Position numbers and translations under genes: made by a program
Assembly: GCF_020966775.1 (NCBI RefSeq)
Contig: NZ_JAJKFV010000009.1
Coordinates: forward strand, 124,001-188,000
Reading direction: 5' to 3'
DNA from: Rhodopirellula halodulae
GTDB lineage: Bacteria > Planctomycetota > Planctomycetia > Pirellulales > Pirellulaceae
DNA length: 64,000 nt
Shown here: piece by piece, positions 61,724 through 64,000 of the stretch
How the letters are laid out: each line of letters starts with the position of its first letter
Numbering within the stretch: position 1 is the stretch's first letter
Notes under the pieces: model-generated
What the model saw: the letters and a program-made list of their open reading frames with translations, nothing else
Told to the model about the DNA's origin: nothing
The model's database searches: none

Positions 61724-64000
61724 ATGAATCAAACGTTCCACAATCGGATGCCCGCCGAATTGCATGACTCATTTGCCGCTTCCGATCGTCAAGGTCGATG
61801 CGTCTTGAAAGCCAATTTGTTTCGCTGTGTTGCACTCTTTGCGGGCGTTTCCGTTGCTTGGCTAAGCACGGCAGAATTCGCAAATGCACAAAACGGGGGC
61901 GATTCATCACCGCGAGCGAAGTCGCAACCGGCCCGAGTGATCCAGCAAACGCTCACCCCGCATTGGTCCGACAACGACTCGTTTTGGTTTCGCCGCCAGA
62001 ACCCAGACGGAACGTCGACCAGTATCCGAGTGGATGCGGCATCGGGCGAAATGAAAGAGGTCGACCCGGGAGACAGCGACGCGACTCGAGAAGCCGTTTT
62101 GAAAGGCGGACGCACACCGCGATCTGGACGAGCATCGGATGCGGATACCGAGATCACCTTCATCAACCACGCGGACCAAACACTGAAACTGTTTTGGGTC
62201 GACAGCACGGGCAAACGCGTTGGGTATGGTGCGGTTAAAGCCGGCGAAACGTTGATTCGCACAACCTACGCAGGACACGTTTGGGAACTGATCGGCGACG
62301 GCGAGACGAAGTTTGGTTACTTCGTTGCGGAAGTCGAACCAACACGAGTGGTGATTGAAGAGCCAGCGAAGTTTGTTCAACCAGAACGCGGCGCGTCTCC
62401 TCGACGTCGTGGAGGTTCGCGACGCCCCGGGAATCAGAATTGGAACGAAGGCGTCAACACTCCGGCGGAGTTCCCCATCGCAATTCGTTTGAAGGATGGA
62501 AAGCTGCAGCGTCGCAACACCGAGGGTGAAGACACCGAATGGCAGACGTTGATCGAAGAGTCGACTCTGGCCGAAAGGTTTGCCGACAAAGTTCGTGACG
62601 AAGCGAAGTCGATCGAATTGCAGTCGCCTCAGTGGTCACCCGATGGAACGGTCGTGATGGTGCGCGCCGTCATTCCGTACGAGACTCAGCAGGTGCACTT
62701 GGTCGAATCGTCACCGAAAGAAGGCGGGCGAGCAAAACTCAGTTCACGACCTTATCTGCTACCCGGCGATCCGGTGGATCAGGTTCAACATTTGGCGTTC
62801 AACGTGGAGACTGGCGAAGAGGTTGCGTTGGACTTGCCGTGGTTGTCTCAGCGATTTTGGAGGTTTCGTTGGGCGGGGCCGCATCGCGGATTGTTGGCGG
62901 CGACGCAGCGCGGGCATCAACAGTTTCGACTGTTCCTCGTCGACGCGTTGGCAGGAGAAGTCGATACCGTCATCAACGAAGAATCGGACACGTTCATTTG
63001 GACGACTCACAAAACGGACTTGCCCCGTTGGACGTATCTGGAAAGCAGCGATGAAGTCATCTGGGTCAGCGAAAAGGACGGTTATCAACATCTTTATCTC
63101 GTCGATCTGAAAAAGGATCCGGCGGATGAAAACGCGATTCGACCGATCACCGCAGGAGAGTTCGTCGTTCGTGGAATCGATCACATCGACGAAGAAAACC
63201 GAGTGATCGATTTGGTGGTCAGCGGCGTTTATCCCAATCAAGACCCGTATCTGAAACACTACGCTCGCGTCGATTTCAGTGGCGACAACTTCACGTTGCT
63301 CACCGAAGCCGACGGCAATCACTCCGCAGTTTTCTCGCCGGAACGCGATCGTTTGGTGGTGACTCATTCACGAGTCGATTCTTTGCCGGTGCATGAACTT
63401 CGTTCGGCGGATGGCAAGCTGATCCAAACACTCGCGACGGCATCCGTTTCGCCTGAGGGAGCAGAACTGAATCTGCCAACCGTTTTCTCTGCCAAGGGAC
63501 GCGATGGAGAAACGGATATCTGGGGATTGGCGTGTTTTCCTGAGGACTACGATCCGAGCACGGACAAAAAATATCCCGTGGTCGAGTACATCTACGCGGG
63601 GCCGCATGATTCGCACGTTCCCAAATCATTTCGTTCGGCAGCTTGGCACCGTGATTACTTAAAAGCCGGTTTCATCGTGGTGCAGATCGATGGCATGGGA
63701 ACCGCCAACCGATCCAAAGCATTTCACGACGTTTGTTGGCACAACTTGAAGGACGCGGGATTCCCCGATCGCATTGCTTGGATGAAAGCACTGGCGAAAG
63801 AGCATCCCGCGATGGATTTGGAACGAGTCGGAATCTTTGGCACGTCCGCCGGCGGTCAAAACACGGGATCGGCGTTGTTGTTCCATGGCGACTTCTACGA
63901 TGCCGGTGTCGCTGCGTGCGGTTGTCACGACAATCGGATGGACAAAGCGTCTTGGAACGAACAATGGATGGGTTATCCCGTCGAAGATCACTATTCCGCC
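61724..64000 (+). CDS. S9 peptidase (DPP IV-like) with VHL-beta-like domain, 3' end beyond window
   Basis: At least 759 residues, open at the right edge; I translated it from an ATG at 61724. A signal-like segment (LFRCVALFAGVSVAWLSTA, ~32-50) points to export. Residues ~142-205 read as a von Hippel-Lindau beta-domain-like block: ITFINHADQTLKLFWVD, then AGETLIRTTYAGHVWELIGDGE, with the VHL-like Trp and GHxW core. A DPP IV-type propeller follows to ~565, then an alpha/beta hydrolase domain with GTSAGGQ, nucleophile Ser708 (TCC at 63845). Asp and His of the triad lie beyond the edge. Expected: dipeptidyl- or oligopeptidase of the S9 family. VHL-like domains bind hydroxylated peptides in animals; here the role is unknown. 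Confidence 0.88.
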   Translation, partial: MNQTFHNRMPAELHDSFAASDRQGRCVLKANLFRCVALFAGVSVAWLSTAEFANAQNGGDSSPRAKSQPARVIQQTLTPHWSDNDSFWFRRQNPDGTSTSIRVDAASGEMKEVDPGDSDATREAVLKGGRTPRSGRASDADTEITFINHADQTLKLFWVDSTGKRVGYGAVKAGETLIRTTYAGHVWELIGDGETKFGYFVAEVEPTRVVIEEPAKFVQPERGASPRRRGGSRRPGNQNWNEGVNTPAEFPIAIRLKDGKLQRRNTEGEDTEWQTLIEESTLAERFADKVRDEAKSIELQSPQWSPDGTVVMVRAVIPYETQQVHLVESSPKEGGRAKLSSRPYLLPGDPVDQVQHLAFNVETGEEVALDLPWLSQRFWRFRWAGPHRGLLAATQRGHQQFRLFLVDALAGEVDTVINEESDTFIWTTHKTDLPRWTYLESSDEVIWVSEKDGYQHLYLVDLKKDPADENAIRPITAGEFVVRGIDHIDEENRVIDLVVSGVYPNQDPYLKHYARVDFSGDNFTLLTEADGNHSAVFSPERDRLVVTHSRVDSLPVHELRSADGKLIQTLATASVSPEGAELNLPTVFSAKGRDGETDIWGLACFPEDYDPSTDKKYPVVEYIYAGPHDSHVPKSFRSAAWHRDYLKAGFIVVQIDGMGTANRSKAFHDVCWHNLKDAGFPDRIAWMKALAKEHPAMDLERVGIFGTSAGGQNTGSALLFHGDFYDAGVAACGCHDNRMDKASWNEQWMGYPVEDHYSA

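Overview
This 64 kb window has the hallmarks of a planctomycete of the Pirellulaceae, most like Rhodopirellula. The GC content is moderate and TTG codons are frequent. The gene set includes a PVC-type heme-binding dehydrogenase-like protein, a BBP7-type outer-membrane protein, WD40 Ser/Thr kinases, the PVC small basic signature protein, and many large proteins I cannot assign outside planctomycetes. The species is inferred from gene content only. I found no tRNA, rRNA, CRISPR array, transposase or prophage.

Layout. 1-6.7 kb: two related Ser/Thr kinases (the first cut by the window edge), an alpha-ketoglutaric semialdehyde dehydrogenase and a methyltransferase, all on the minus strand. 6.8-10.4 kb: an ExeA-type ATPase, a hypothetical gene and folK with an extra C-terminal domain. 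10.4-12.6 kb: an HTTM membrane protein and its partner. 12.7-17 kb: a ligase-associated exonuclease and a large envelope protein. 17-18 kb and 22.4-22.7 kb: islands of hairpin repeats around a PVC heme protein and a VOC protein. 22.7-30.2 kb: a CCA-adding-type nucleotidyltransferase, an anti-sigma-like small protein, ppdK, a glycosyltransferase and an overlapping coiled-coil/micro-membrane pair. 30.3-36.8 kb: a PAS histidine kinase, a duplicated RraB-like protein, a BBP7 protein and a shortened SecA paralogue. 37-41.9 kb: a YmdB phosphoesterase, an S1-repeat protein, a desaturase and the small basic protein. 42.1-46.8 kb: a 1547-residue YhaN/Rad50-like ATPase with an Arg/Ser-repeat linker and two DUF4332 modules. 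47.4-52.4 kb: a lipoprotein, a DUF481 barrel and a three-gene TadE/VWA/TadE operon. 52.4-58.4 kb: an SDR, then an operon of an HtrA-like protease, an HtrA-like pseudoprotease with an inserted PDZ domain and a zinc-ribbon membrane protein. 58.5-64 kb: small conserved genes, three tandem ~276-bp hairpin repeats, a 4-hydroxyproline epimerase and the start of an S9 peptidase carrying a VHL-beta-like domain.

Themes. Much of the window encodes envelope biology: sensing, secretion, surface assembly and periplasmic proteolysis. Intergenic DNA is rich in one dispersed hairpin family present in several forms. The strongest candidates for undescribed biology are the YhaN-like/RS/DUF4332 ATPase, the VHL-S9 peptidase fusion and the PDZ-interrupted pseudoprotease operon.
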